Made by a program: the position numbers and the translations under genes. Of a stretch of 64,000 nucleotides of DNA, positions 11,301 through 21,195 are shown piece by piece. This DNA is from Monodelphis domestica. Its lineage: Eukaryota > Chordata > Mammalia > Didelphimorphia > Didelphidae. Location: positions 246,014,658 to 246,078,657 of the forward strand of contig NC_077234.1 in the NCBI RefSeq assembly GCF_027887165.1. The letters run 5' to 3'. The stretch's first letter is position 1, and every line of letters begins with the position of its first letter. The notes beneath the pieces are model-generated. The model searched no databases and had not been told where the DNA came from. It was given only the letters and a program-made list of their open reading frames with translations.

Positions 11301-12131
11301 GTCATTTTCCTTGATGAAATTATTAATTGTTTCTATGATTTCTTCTTTAACTAAACGGTTTTGGAGTATCATATTGTTTAATTTCCAATTGGTTTTAGAT
11401 TTGGTTTTCCATATACCATTACTAATCATTATTTTTATTGCCTTGTGATCTGAGAAGGCTGCATTCATTATTTCTGCTTTTCTGCATTTGTGTGCTATGT
11501 TTCTGTGACCTAGTGTATGGTCAATTTTTGTGAATGTGCCATGTGGTGCTGAGAAGAAGGTGTATTCCTTTTTATCCCTATTTATTTTTCTCCATATGTC
11601 TATTAATTCTAATTTTTCTAAGATTTCATTCACTTCTTTTACCTCTTTCTTATTTATTTTTTGATTTGATTTATCTAAATTTGATAATGGTTTGTTTAAG
11701 TCTCCCACTAGTATGGTTTTATTGTCTATTTCTTCCTTAAATTCTCCTAGTTTCTCCATTAGAAATTTGGGTGCTATATTATTTGGTGCATACATATTGA
11801 TTAATGATATTTCCTCATTGTCTATAGTCCCTTTTAACAAAATATAATTACCTTCCCTATCCCTTTTGATCAGGTCTATTTTTGCATTGGCTTTATCAGA
11901 TATCATGATTACCACTCCTGCCTTCTTTCTATCAGTTGAGGCCCAGAAGGTCTTACTCCATCCTTTAATTCTGACCTTGTGGGTGTCAACCCGCCTCATG
12001 TGTGTTTCTTGAAGACAACATATGGTAGGGTTTTGGATTCTAATCCATTCTGCTATTCGTCTACGTTTTATGGGTGAGTTCATCCCATTCACGTTCAAAG
12101 TTATGATTGTCATTTGTGGACTCCCTGGCAT
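8315..12131 (-). pseudogene. L1 ORF2: endonuclease-reverse transcriptase, one frameshift
   Basis: ORF2p nicks target DNA and reverse-transcribes L1 RNA at the nick. The upstream frame (10806-12131, 441 aa) is the AP-endonuclease-like domain. It keeps the expected catalytic positions: N13, E42, Y114 in YAPN, D144/N146 in GDLN, D204 in KIDH, and D228/H229 in SDH. The downstream frame (8315-10846) is the reverse transcriptase and C-terminal part: [20 protein letters not shown], the catalytic FADD (about residues 274-277 of that frame), and the Cys-rich CWRGCG..HCWWSC block near the end. A 10-bp tandem duplication at 10808-10827 shifts the frame between the two. Otherwise no stop occurs, and total length (about 1,270 codons) matches the mammalian L1 ORF2 size. 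Confidence 0.96.
10808..10827 (-). repeat. 10-bp tandem duplication breaking ORF2
   Basis: AGGCAGTTTG occurs twice, back to back (10808-10817 and 10818-10827). The other L1 copies in this window have a single unit here (for example near 53990-54000, plus strand, encoding KLPRLTE). The extra 10 bp shifts ORF2 by one base and gives an early stop just after KLPQTA. Confidence 0.93.
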
Positions 12132-12660
12132 TTTGATTGCCTTCCCTAATTCTAACCTTTTCTTCTTCGGCTCTACCTTTTAGTCCAGTGATTTACTTTG
12201 AAACAGTCCCCCTTGTCCCCTCCCTTGATGTTTCCCTTTTTAGTCCCTCCCTTTTTGTTCCCTCCCCCTCCCCCCTCTCTTTCCCTCCCTTTTTGTTCTC
12301 TCTCTCCCCCTCCCCCCTTGGTTTTCCCTTCTCCTTACCCTTGTTGGGTAAGATAGAATTCAAGATCCCAATGGATCTGGATGTTTTTCCCTCTCAGAGC
12401 TGATTTCCCTGAGATTGAGGTTTAAGTACCCCCCCCCTCTCTTCCTCTCCTTCTTATAGGAGTTTTCTTCCCCTCCCCTTCCCATGTGAATCTTTGTGTG
12501 AGAATGATTATTCTATTTGGTCTTTCTTTACCCCCTATTTATACATTACATTTTCCCCACATGTTTGTATACATAGGTTGATATAAATGTAGTCCTTATA
12601 GAAGAGAGTTTGAGTAAAAGAAGAAGATAACATTTTCCCCTTTCCTTAATATTTACCTTT
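12132..12660 (-). other. L1 inter-ORF spacer with long polypurine tract
   Basis: 529 bp separate ORF1 from ORF2, against about 60 bp in human L1 (known from the family). About 12190-12335 is almost pure C/T on plus, so the L1 RNA here is A/G-rich with several runs of three or more G; a second C/T-rich block lies at about 12426-12485. A comparable spacer is found in the L1 at 51521-56787. It may affect ORF2 translation or RNA folding, but that is inference. Confidence 0.85.
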
Positions 12661-13626
12661 TCAGGTATTCCTTGCTCTTTGATTTTCGGTATCAAACTTT
12701 CCACAGAGCTCTGGTCTTTTCTTTGCAAAAAGTTGGAAGTCTTCTATTTTGTTGAATGCCCATACTTTCCCTTGGAAGTATATAGTCAGTTTTGCTGGGT
12801 AGCTGATTCTTGGTTGGAGACCCAGCTCTCTTGCCTTTCTGAAGATCATGTTCCATGCCTTACGATCATTCAGAGTAGAACTTGCAAGGTCTTGGGTGAC
12901 CCTGATTGGCATTCCTTTATATCTAAATTGTCTTTTTCTGGCTTCCTGTAGGATTTTTTCTTTTGTTTGATAGCTTTGGAATTTGGCAATTACATTCCTG
13001 GGAGTTGTCTTTTGGGGGTTTAGTGTAGAAGGTGTTCTGTGAGCTCTGTCAGTGGCTGTATTGCCCCCTTGTTCTAGAATCTCTGGGCAATTTTCTTTGA
13101 TTATATCTTGTATCACCATGTCCAGTTTGGTGTTTATTTCTGGCTTTTCTGGGAGTCCAATCATTCTTAAGTTATCCCTTCTCCCCCTATTTTCCAGATC
13201 TATCACCTTGTCGGTGAGATATTTTATGTTCTCTTCTAATTTCTTGGTATTTTGGCTTTGCTTTATTGATTCTTGCTCTTTTACACAATCGTTGTCTTCC
13301 AGCTGCCTGATTCTGGCCTTTAAAGCCTGGTTTTCTTTTACAGTTTGGTCAAACTGGTTTTGTAGATGCGTGAATTTCTTTTGCATTATTTCCAACTTTT
13401 CCTCCCAGAAGGCTTCCATCTTTTTGGTCATTTCTGATTCAAATTCTTCATAGGTTTGTGGAGAGTTTCCATTTCCTTTGGAAGGTTTTGGAGCATTTTC
13501 TTTTATATTATCTTCTGTCTGCTCTGTATTTTGTATTTTGGCTCCATAGAATGTGTCCAAAGTCGCCCCTTTCTTCTTATTTTTCTTGGTATTTTGGGGC
13601 TTCTGTGGTTCTGTGGAGTTTGCCAT
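12661..13626 (-). CDS. L1 ORF1 protein, intact (321 aa)
   Basis: ORF1p is the trimeric RNA-binding chaperone that coats L1 RNA in cytoplasmic particles and is needed for retrotransposition. The frame is unbroken from ATG (13626) to TGA. Residues 1-60 are a basic, Lys/Asn/Pro-rich disordered head; 60-145 are a heptad-like coiled coil rich in Glu/Lys/Leu; 149-240 form the RRM domain, beginning at the family signature ENRGRRDNLRMIGLPE and containing the conserved RAHR (194-197); about 241-310 is the C-terminal RNA-binding domain (VTQDLASS, PAKLTIYFQGK). Length is close to the human protein (338 aa). ORF2 follows after a 529-bp spacer. The intact frame suggests little decay since insertion. Confidence 0.95.
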   Translation of the reverse strand: MANSTEPQKPQNTKKNKKKGATLDTFYGAKIQNTEQTEDNIKENAPKPSKGNGNSPQTYEEFESEMTKKMEAFWEEKLEIMQKKFTHLQNQFDQTVKENQALKARIRQLEDNDCVKEQESIKQSQNTKKLEENIKYLTDKVIDLENRGRRDNLRMIGLPEKPEINTKLDMVIQDIIKENCPEILEQGGNTATDRAHRTPSTLNPQKTTPRNVIAKFQSYQTKEKILQEARKRQFRYKGMPIRVTQDLASSTLNDRKAWNMIFRKARELGLQPRISYPAKLTIYFQGKVWAFNKIEDFQLFAKKRPELCGKFDTENQRARNT

Positions 13627-14275
13627 TTCTGAATGTGGAGGATTAGTTTTTCTTGTCTCTGTCTGGTGTTCAGAGGCAGTCCTGGGCAGATGGTTCTATG
13701 AGCTTTCCCTGGGTTAAACTGAATATGCCTCACTGGAACTGGAATGGAAGGGTCGGACCACGAGGCCACACTCTCCCCCCGGCTTGCTTTCCGGAAGTTG
13801 CCTTCAGAATCGCTGGCCGTGAGGCTGTTTCGTCGGCCTGCGGGGGGATGGGCTGCAGCTAACCCAAGCTCTGAGAGCACAGACTTTCACTGAGACTTGG
13901 ATAGCAGGATCCAGCCCGTGAGGCTGTCTTGCCCGCCCTGAGGGTTGCTGTTGTTTCGACCAGCTCTCTGCAGCGGAAGCCCCAGGCAGTAACTTTCACC
14001 GGGACTGTAGAAGGCCCTGAGGGTTCTGCTCTCTGAGCCCAGCCGGGCTGCGGCTTCCGGGAGCCTTGGACTCTGCGCTCCTACCCCTGAGGTCCGAGGG
14101 ATCTCGGGTTCTGGCTTTTAAGGGGAGCCGTACCTTTTGAACCGGGTCCAGGTCCAGGAGGAGGGTTCCCAGGGTCTGTGCTGTTGATCGTTTTGAATTT
14201 CGGCGCCTTAGGAGCTTTTGGTTTGAGATCGGTCGGGAAGGGTTTTCCGGAGATCTGAACTTGAGCTTTCTCTAA

Positions 14276-14286
14276 GCCGCCATCTT
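14276..14286 (-). promoter_or_regulatory. YY1-like site at L1 5' end
   Basis: In sense the site reads AAGATGGCGGC, matching the YY1 consensus, within about 20 bp of the element's 5' terminus. Human L1 has a YY1 site at the equivalent place that fixes the transcription start (family knowledge). Confidence 0.75.
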
Positions 14287-14296
14287 AACCGGAAGT
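14287..14296 (+). promoter_or_regulatory. ETS-like site at L1 5' boundary
   Basis: AACCGGAAGT matches the ETS/GABP core CCGGAAGT and lies between the YY1-like site and the target-site duplication. Factor binding is inferred. Confidence 0.5.
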
Positions 14297-14297
14297 C

Positions 14298-14313
14298 CAG
14301 TTAATAGCTTTAT
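14298..14313. repeat. Target-site duplication, right copy (young full-length L1)
   Basis: CAGTTAATAGCTTTAT, identical to 7954-7969. Confidence 0.95.
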
Positions 14314-14337
14314 ATAGATGATGCCAGTGCTTTCATG

Positions 14338-14340
<3 letters not shown>

Positions 14341-14400
<60 letters not shown>
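14341..14400. repeat. (TA)30 microsatellite
   Basis: Sixty bases of perfect TA repeat inside the old L1 3' UTR, at the 'gcaaaacatatttccatat' position of related copies. Likely length-polymorphic. Confidence 0.97.
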
Positions 14401-14403
<3 letters not shown>

Positions 14404-17400
14404 CCATATTCTCCGTGCCGTGACAGAAGACATATCAAAAATACAATGAAAAATTCATGAAGGAAATAAAATGAAGGATGGTGTGCTTTGATATAGAATC
14501 AAATTGAAACAGTTCTTTATTTTGGCTGTGGCCAACATTTTTTATTGAGTCCCTTGGGGGTATATTGATTGGAATCTTGTTTTACTGATAATAGATTAGT
14601 TCTTCGTAGTTGATCGTCTTACAATAATTGTATTACTGTATCTTGATTCTGCCTCCTTCACTTTGCATCATTTCATATATGTCTTTCCAGGTTTTTCTGA
14701 ACTCATTCTACATGTCATTTTTTATGGTGGAATAGTGTTACATTACAGCCATATACCACCAACTTTCATCCCAGATGATGGATACTTCCTCAGTTTCCAA
14801 TTCTTTGCCACTACACAATGAGCTTTTAATTGTTTTTTTTTTTTTAAATACAAGTGTGTCCTTTCCCCCACCATTGATCTCCTTGGTATACAGATACAGT
14901 AGTGGTATTGCAGGCCAGAAAGATATGCATAGTTTTATGGCCATTTGGAAAAAGTTTCAGATTGCTCTCCAAATAAGTGTCCCAATTTTCCCACATCACC
15001 TCCAATATTTATTATTTTCCATTTTAATCATGTTAGCCAATTTTATAGTCTTGAGGTGGTATCTCAGAGATGCTTTAACTTGAATGTCTCTAATCAGTAG
15101 TGATTTGGAACATTGTTTTTCAGATGATCATGGATTTAATTTCTATGTCTGTGAAATGTCTATTTATGTATTTTTATGATTTATCAATTGAAGACTGTTT
15201 ATACTCTTATAAATTTGACTCAATTATGAGAAATGAGCCCTTTGTCAAAAATGCTATATAATTTCCCCCCAATTCATTTCCCTTCTAATATTGACAGGAT
15301 TCATTTTGTTTATACAAAACCTTTGTAACTTAATGTAGTCAAAATAATATGCATATTTTTTTCATTTTCTCTTTATCTTGTTGGTCATAAATTCTTCCTT
15401 TATCCATAAGTCAGACAGGTAAACTTCTCTGCATTCCCCTAATTTGTTTATGATCTCACCTTTTATTTCTTGATGAAGTCCCTATTTTGACTTTATTTTG
15501 GTGTGGAGGGTGAGATGATGATATATGTCTAGTTTCTGCCAATATTTTTTCCAGTTTCCCCAGTGCTTTTTGTTTGTTTGTTTGTTTTTATTTGTTTTGT
15601 TTTTTGTCAAATAGTGAATTCCCTCAATAACTTAAATGTTTGGATTTGTCAAACACTAGGTTGCTATGATCATTAACTACTGTCTCTTGATTTACTACCC
15701 TATTCCACTGATGATCTACTACTCTATTTCTTAGCCAGTAAAATATTGTTTTGATGATTACTACCTTATAATATAGCTTTAGATAGGACATAGGTAGGCC
15801 TCCTTTGTTCATTTAAAAAAATATTGATTCCCTTGAAATTCTTGACCATTTTTCTTTCAGAAGAATTATTACTTTTCCTACTTCTTAAAAAGAGGGTTTT
15901 TAAAATATGACTGAAAAAATAAATTAATTTAGATAACATTGTCATTTTCACTATATTTGCTTGGTCTATCCCTGATCAATTAATATTTGACCAATTTTTT
16001 GGATCTGATTTTATTTGTATTAAAATTATAATTGCATTCATATCCTTACTAATTTTGTTTGGGAAATATAACCTTAGGTGTTGATATTGTCTATAGTTAT
16101 TTTTAATGGAATTACTTTTTCTATCTCTCACTGTTGAATTTTGCTAGTGACAAATAAAAATATCTGTGGTGTTATTAAGTATTCTATTTCTTGGTTTGTT
16201 AATCTGGGCAATGTTTTTTTCTGTTTTTTTTTTTTGTAAATACTCATCTATACCACTTAGTCAGATTTATTGTAATATAACTAGGAAAATTAACTTACAA
16301 TATATGGCTTTAACACCTTCTTTGGATGTGATTATATATCTTTCATTTTTGAAACTAGTAATTTGGTTTTCTTCTTTCTTTCTTTAATCAAAATAACTAC
16401 CGGTTTATCTATTTTATTGATTTTTTAAAATAAAATCAGTTCTGCATCTTATTTATTATTTCAAAGATCTTCTTTTAATTTTACTTATCTCTCTTTTGAT
16501 TTTCATTATTTCTAACTTTGTTTAATTCAAGATTTTTAATGTGTGCCTTATCTAGCTTTTTATTTATATGTCCAATTTATTGATCTGTTCTTTCTTTTGT
16601 TGATGTAAGCACTTAGTGATAAACATAGATAAATTTCCCCTTAAGTGCAGCTTTCATAGAATCTCATAAATTTTGGTTATGTTGTCTCATTATCCTCTTT
16701 ATTGAAATTATTGATTGTTCTATGATTTGTTCCTTGATTCATTTTTTTTCTGCTGGCTTTTGTTGAATGTAATTTCCATAACATTGTAGTCTGGAAAGGA
16801 TACAGTTATTATTTCAGTTTTTAAGTCATTCTTCTATCTAGTTCCATCATATATGTGAGTTCATCTCATTCACATTCACAATTATGATTATAATTGTGTG
16901 CTTTCCTCCATCTTATTTTACCTCCTTTTATACTTATTTCTCTCTCCTTTTGGCCCTTCCCTGTTCATAAATGTTTTACTTCGACCCACAGCCTCCTCAA
17001 ATTCAATCTCCAATTTTTTCTAAATTCCCCCTTTTTTAATTCTCCTTTCCCTCCTACTTCCCTGTAGGCTAGAGAAGATTTCAAAAGTTGGCTGATTGTG
17101 GAAGTTATTTCCACTTTTACCTAATTCTAATGAAAGTATCATTCACATTGCCCACCATACTTTACATAACCTCCTCCAGTGTATTGATTCTTAAGTACCT
17201 CTTCATGTGCCATAATTAACCTTCTTCTATCTTTCCTTTTCTCTTCTCCTTTTGTGTTCCTCTTTCCATTCCCATTATTTTTTATATAAACCCATCCTGT
17301 TCAACTTACTCTTTTCCTTCTTTCTATGTATATGATATAAAAATATTATTAGTGATCAAGTTTTTAAGTATTTTAAGTAGTTTAAATATCTTGAATATTT

Positions 17401-18816
17401 TACCTTAAATATCTCAAGTATCATAGATATTTTAAGTATCTTAATTATCATCTTCCCATGTAAGAATGTACTCAATTGAACTTTATTGATACTTTTAAGT
17501 ATTCACTTTTATGTTTTGCCTTTCTATTTGTGTTGAATTTTTCATTTTATTTTCTTTTCAATTATTTTTTTTAGTCAAGATTGCTTGAAAGTTCTCTATT
17601 TCACTAAACATAATCCCCCCCCCCCTTGAGGATTATGTTCAGGTTTGCTGGCCAGAAGATTCCTGGATGTAGACCTAGATCCTTTGTGTTTTGTAAGATG
17701 ACATTTTATGCCTTCTGGTCCCTTACTGTAGAAACTGACAGGTCTTGTGGAATCCTGACTGTGGCTCCACAATATTTGAATTGTTTACTTCTAGTTGTTT
17801 GCAATGTTTTTTTTTACCCCCCTTGGTCTGGAAGTTTCTGAATTTTGCTGCAATAATTCCAGGATGATTTAGGTTAGGGTTTGTTTCAGGAGGTGATCAC
17901 TAGATTCTTTCCATTTTAATTTTCCCCTCTTGTTTGAAAATATCAGTTCAGTTTTACCTAATGATTTTTGTAATGTGGTGTCAAATATCTTTTTTTGATC
18001 ATAGATTTCAAGTATTTAAATATGTTGAATTATCTATCTTGGTTCTATTTTCCAGGTCAATCATTTATTCAGTAAGTTATTTCAAATTTTCCTCAATTTT
18101 TTTCATTCTTTTTATTCTGTCTTACTGTTTCCTGATAATATGTGGAATTATTAAATTCTATTCACTCAATTCCAATTTTTAGAGTTATTTTCTTCCTTGA
18201 TATTTTGTGTTTCCTTTTACATTTTTCCAATTTTAGTTTTTAGAACATTATTTTCTTCGGTGTTTATTTTTTTTTCAGACTCCAGTTCCATTTGTCTCAT
18301 TCTAGTCTTTAGGAAGTTGTTTTCTTTATTTTGTGGCCTCCATTTCAATTTGGCTCATTCTAGACATAAAAGTGTTGTTTTCTTCAGGGCTTTTTTTTAC
18401 TTCAATTTCTGCTTTGCTCTTATTTATTTTCCATATTTTTGAACCTTTCTATAATTCCTTTTATTTGATTACTTAAATTTCTTTTCAAGAGACCTTTTTT
18501 GGCATAACATCCTCTCTTTCTTTCCTTTGGGGCTTCACATGTTTCCTTTTTGTCATTGGTCTCCTCTTTTGAGTTTATATTTTGATCATCACTGTAACTA
18601 AAGAAATTTTCTAAGGTTAGGTTTTTCTCTTTGACTTTTGTACATTTTTCTTATTATCTCACCCCTCTCATTACCTTGTCTATCAGTGTTGCTATTCCAT
18701 TGCCTCAGGCTATATGGAAGCACTTTGGGCTGGTCTGCATTCTGCAGGTTCCTCCCACTCCAATGTCAAATTCTCTAGGCTACCCTACCTTCTCACTTGA
18801 GTGCAATGGGTCTCTC

Positions 18817-18838
18817 CCACTTTTCTTTGTTTTGTAAG
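18817..18838. repeat. Target-site duplication, left copy
   Basis: The stretch beginning CCACTTTTCTTTGTTTTG pairs with CCACTTTTCTTAGTTTTG at 19554-19574. Confidence 0.85.
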
Positions 18839-19553
18839 TATTAAAAAAATTTTTTTACTTAGAATATTGTTCCATGGTTCCATAATTCATGATTCCCCTT
18901 CTTACACCCCCCTCCCAGAGCTGACAAGCAATTCCACTGGGTTATACATGTATCATTGTTCAAAACCCATTTCAATGTTATTCATATTTGCAGTAGAGTG
19001 ATCTTTTAACATTGAACCCTGAATCATATCTCTATGGAACTATATGATCAATCATATTTTTATTATTTTTTTTCTGCTCCCACAGTCCTTTCTCTGGATG
19101 TGAATAGCATTCTTTCTCATAAGTTCCTCTGGATTGTCCTGGGTCATTGCATTGAAGCTAGAAGAAAAGTCCATTACACTGAATTATACCACAGTGTTTC
19201 AGTCTCTGTGTACAATGTTTTCCTGGTTCTGCTTCTTTTGTTCTGCATCACTTCCTGGAGGTTGTTCCAGTCTCCATGGAATTCCTCCACTTTATTACTC
19301 CTTTGAGCACAATAGTATTCCATCACCAGCATATACCACAATTTCTTCAGCCATTCCCCAATTGAAGGGCATCCTCTCATTGTCCAATTTTTGGCCACCA
19401 CAAAGAGCACAGCTATGAATATTCTTGTACAAGTCTTTTTCCTTATTATCTCTTTGGGGTACAGACCCAGCAGTGCTCTGGCTGGATCAAAGGGCAGACA
19501 GTCTTTTAAAATCCTTTGTGCATAGTTCCAAATTGTCCTCCAGAAGGGCTGGA
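18839..19553 (-). mobile_element. 5'-truncated L1 (ORF2 C-terminus and 3' UTR)
   Basis: A younger L1 inserted in the 5' region of the old host L1. It holds the A-tail, the 3' UTR ('ccctcccagagctgac', 'ctctggatgtgaatagc') and the last ~125 codons of ORF2 (minus strand, open from 19557 to 19174, including [14 protein letters not shown]). It is flanked by a 21-22 bp target-site duplication with one substitution and one 1-base indel (18817-18838 and 19554-19574). More diverged than the full-length L1. Confidence 0.92.
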
Positions 19554-19645
19554 CCACTTTTCTTAGTTTTGAAGAACTTTATTTTCTATTTTTGTGTGTT
19601 TGTAGGGTTTGGGGCAAAACGAGCAACCTTTACTTCACCATATTA
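19554..19645 (-). mobile_element. Old host L1, 5' end
   Basis: After the inserted L1 the host element resumes and ends at about 19645. In sense it begins near 'ctggaagctaatatggtgaag', an L1 5' end with a degenerate YY1-like ATGG motif. The first 21 bp are the duplicated target. Confidence 0.65.
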
Positions 19646-19689
19646 GCTTCCAGCATACAAACTCTATGAGTGAATATTCCTTAGCAAAT

Positions 19690-19785
19690 GAGATTATATT
19701 TATAAAGTGCTTACTGAATTGCCTAGCACTATGAAATGCTTAGTGCTATTATTATCATTATTCAGTATTATTATTAACCAGTCCT
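19690..19785 (+). mobile_element. CORE-SINE 3' fragment
   Basis: It contains 'atatttataaagtgcttactgaattgcctagcac' and a TTATTATTA-rich tail, typical of a CORE-SINE 3' end. Short and diverged. Confidence 0.5.
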
Positions 19786-20467
19786 CTATGATTGTACCTC
19801 TCAGTGTTCTTCATAAAACTGTCCTTTGTAGCTTTCCTCAGTTATCAGTAAGTGCTGATCATGTTGATTGTTGTCATGTTCACTGATCTTTAATTTTTTT
19901 TGTTCTTGTTTTTGAGGGTTTTTGTTTTTGTTTGTTGTTTTCTTTTTGCACTGAATCATTATTAGATGCCATTCATTTCAAAGAGTTTAACTGTAAAAAA
20001 TAGAGCCTATGAGAAAGACACATTATGTTGTTCATGCATCAAACACATACATCTGTTATATTTAAAACTTCTTTTGAACATAGATCCACTTAGGTCCAGA
20101 ACAAAAGGCCTTCCAAGGACCATAGGGATGATCCTTGCTTATGCACCACAATCAGGTTCATTAACATTAGCTTCCTCTCTTTCTTTGCACCTTTGGAGTC
20201 AGTCTCCTCAAGTCAGTACTTCCCTTGCATCTAGGCCCTTCAGCAGTCCCCCACCCTCCCTTTATTACCTTTATTTATTTCCCTGTCTACATTTTTTTCT
20301 CCTGGAGTAACTGCCCAATGGACTACTTCTTCAAATTACCAAGAGGACTGCTTCTTCAAATCTAGAAAAAGAACTTGGTGATCAGGTACTGGGCTATGAG
20401 AAGAGTTAACTTCTCAGTTCACTTGCCTCACATCAAAGAGGTAATTGTAGTCATAAGAGCTAAATTT
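19786..20467. other. Unclassified
   Basis: No gene seen. A TTTTTG/TTTGTTT low-complexity tract occupies about 19890-19950. The open frame at 19966-20310 (+, 114 aa) has no recognisable domain. Confidence 0.4.
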
Positions 20468-20690
20468 TATATTATGCTTTAAGATTTACAAGTCACTTTG
20501 TATGTTATCTCATTTGATCCAAACAACATCTCTATAAAATAGATATATTATCATCCCCGTTCTTTTAAAATGAGGAAACTGAATGTGAGAATTCAAGTTG
20601 CTTCCTGTATTAAAAACCTAATATTTGAGGCAGTCTTTGGATTCAAGTCTTCCTTACTCCAAGTTCAATATTATCTACTGCTAGAAAGTA
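20468..20690 (-). mobile_element. MIR-type CORE-SINE, near full length, reverse
   Basis: On plus it reads as reverse MIR: 'gatttacaagtcactttgta', 'ttatctcatttgatcc', 'atcatcccc', 'aaaatgaggaaactgaatgtgag', a decayed 'cttgcc' block, and 'ggattcaagtcttccttactccaag..ctactgct'. Confidence 0.85.
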
Positions 20691-21059
20691 ATAAATATTA
20701 TTATAGAATTGATGTGTAATTCTTTGAGGAAATTTAAGGAAGCTAAAAAACAACCATCAACCAACAAATAGATAATCTCCTTGCAAAACAGAAAATGTTG
20801 ACTTTTAAGAGAAAACTGCATAGATAAAAATAAGAGATTTCAGTATCACCTCTCAAAACAATGAAAATCATTTTGGGGCAATATACATTTACAGAGAATT
20901 TATTTGGTCCCACATCTTGAGAACATTTCTGCATGAAACTGATAGATTATAAATATATTTAAAATAGAACAGATCAACTACAACCACATTATCATCTGTT
21001 CTCATCAACAATGTCAATGAAACCACAAAGCCAAAACTTCATGACCTCAAAACCCAGTG
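20691..21059. other. Unclassified
   Basis: No gene or named repeat is recognised. Confidence 0.4.
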
Positions 21060-21195
21060 AATTAAAGAAAGAATGAATGAAAGGAAATAAATTGTGAACT
21101 ACTGTGTTAAAAGCCCTGATCATACAAATAGAAAAATCAAGAGAGTCACTGTGTTCAAAGAGCTTGCATTCTAATTAGAGGAGATAAAATATTAG
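21060..21195 (-). mobile_element. L2-type LINE 3' end, reverse
   Basis: Reverse L2 terminus: 'gaatgaatgaaaggaaataaa', decayed 'actgtgttaaaagcc', 'atacaaatagaaaaa', 'agagcttgcattctaattagagg'. Confidence 0.65.

Larger units (their letters stand above)
7970..14297 (-). mobile_element. Full-length young L1 retrotransposon (about 6.3 kb)
   Basis: This is a complete autonomous LINE-1. In sense order on the minus strand it has a GC-rich 5' UTR (14297-13627), an intact ORF1 (13626-12661), a long purine-rich spacer (12660-12132), ORF2 (12131-8315, one frameshift), a 3' UTR and a short poly(A) (plus-strand T-run at 7969-7977). It is bounded by a perfect 16-bp target-site duplication and sits in the 3' UTR of an older L1. 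The perfect duplication, the retained CpG-rich 5' UTR and two long open frames indicate a recent insertion. Only the 10-bp duplication in ORF2 is seen to break it. Confidence 0.97.
13627..14297 (-). promoter_or_regulatory. L1 5' UTR with internal promoter, CpG-rich
   Basis: About 670 bp upstream of ORF1, with far higher GC and CpG content than the surroundings. L1 5' UTRs carry an internal RNA polymerase II promoter. Imperfect direct repeats about 100-110 bp apart are visible: CCGTGAGGCTG at about 13817 and 13916, and ACTTTCAC at 13883 and 13992. YY1-like and ETS-like sites lie at the extreme 5' end. Promoter function is inferred from the family. Confidence 0.85.
14298..18838 (-). mobile_element. 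Old host L1, main body (decayed)
   Basis: Continuation of the old L1 whose 3' end lies at 7845-7969. Reading 3' to 5' of the element: 3' UTR with a (TA)30 expansion; ORF2 remnants at about 14560-16890 with many stops and indels (for example the 'tagatctgt..aagccagtaaaatattg' and 'gagttcatctcattcacatt' blocks align with the young ORF2); a pyrimidine-rich spacer at about 16890-17580; ORF1 remnants at about 17590-18560. ORF2 is about 1.4 kb short. Near 16165 the sequence jumps across what would be the reverse-transcriptase core including FADD. It is dead and much older than its passengers. Confidence 0.85.

Noticed and set aside
8315..13862. Many plus-strand open frames opposite the young L1 (for example 8116-8448, 10014-10226, 13052-13453)
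   Set aside because: They are antisense shadows of ORF1, ORF2 and UTR; their translations have no family resemblance.
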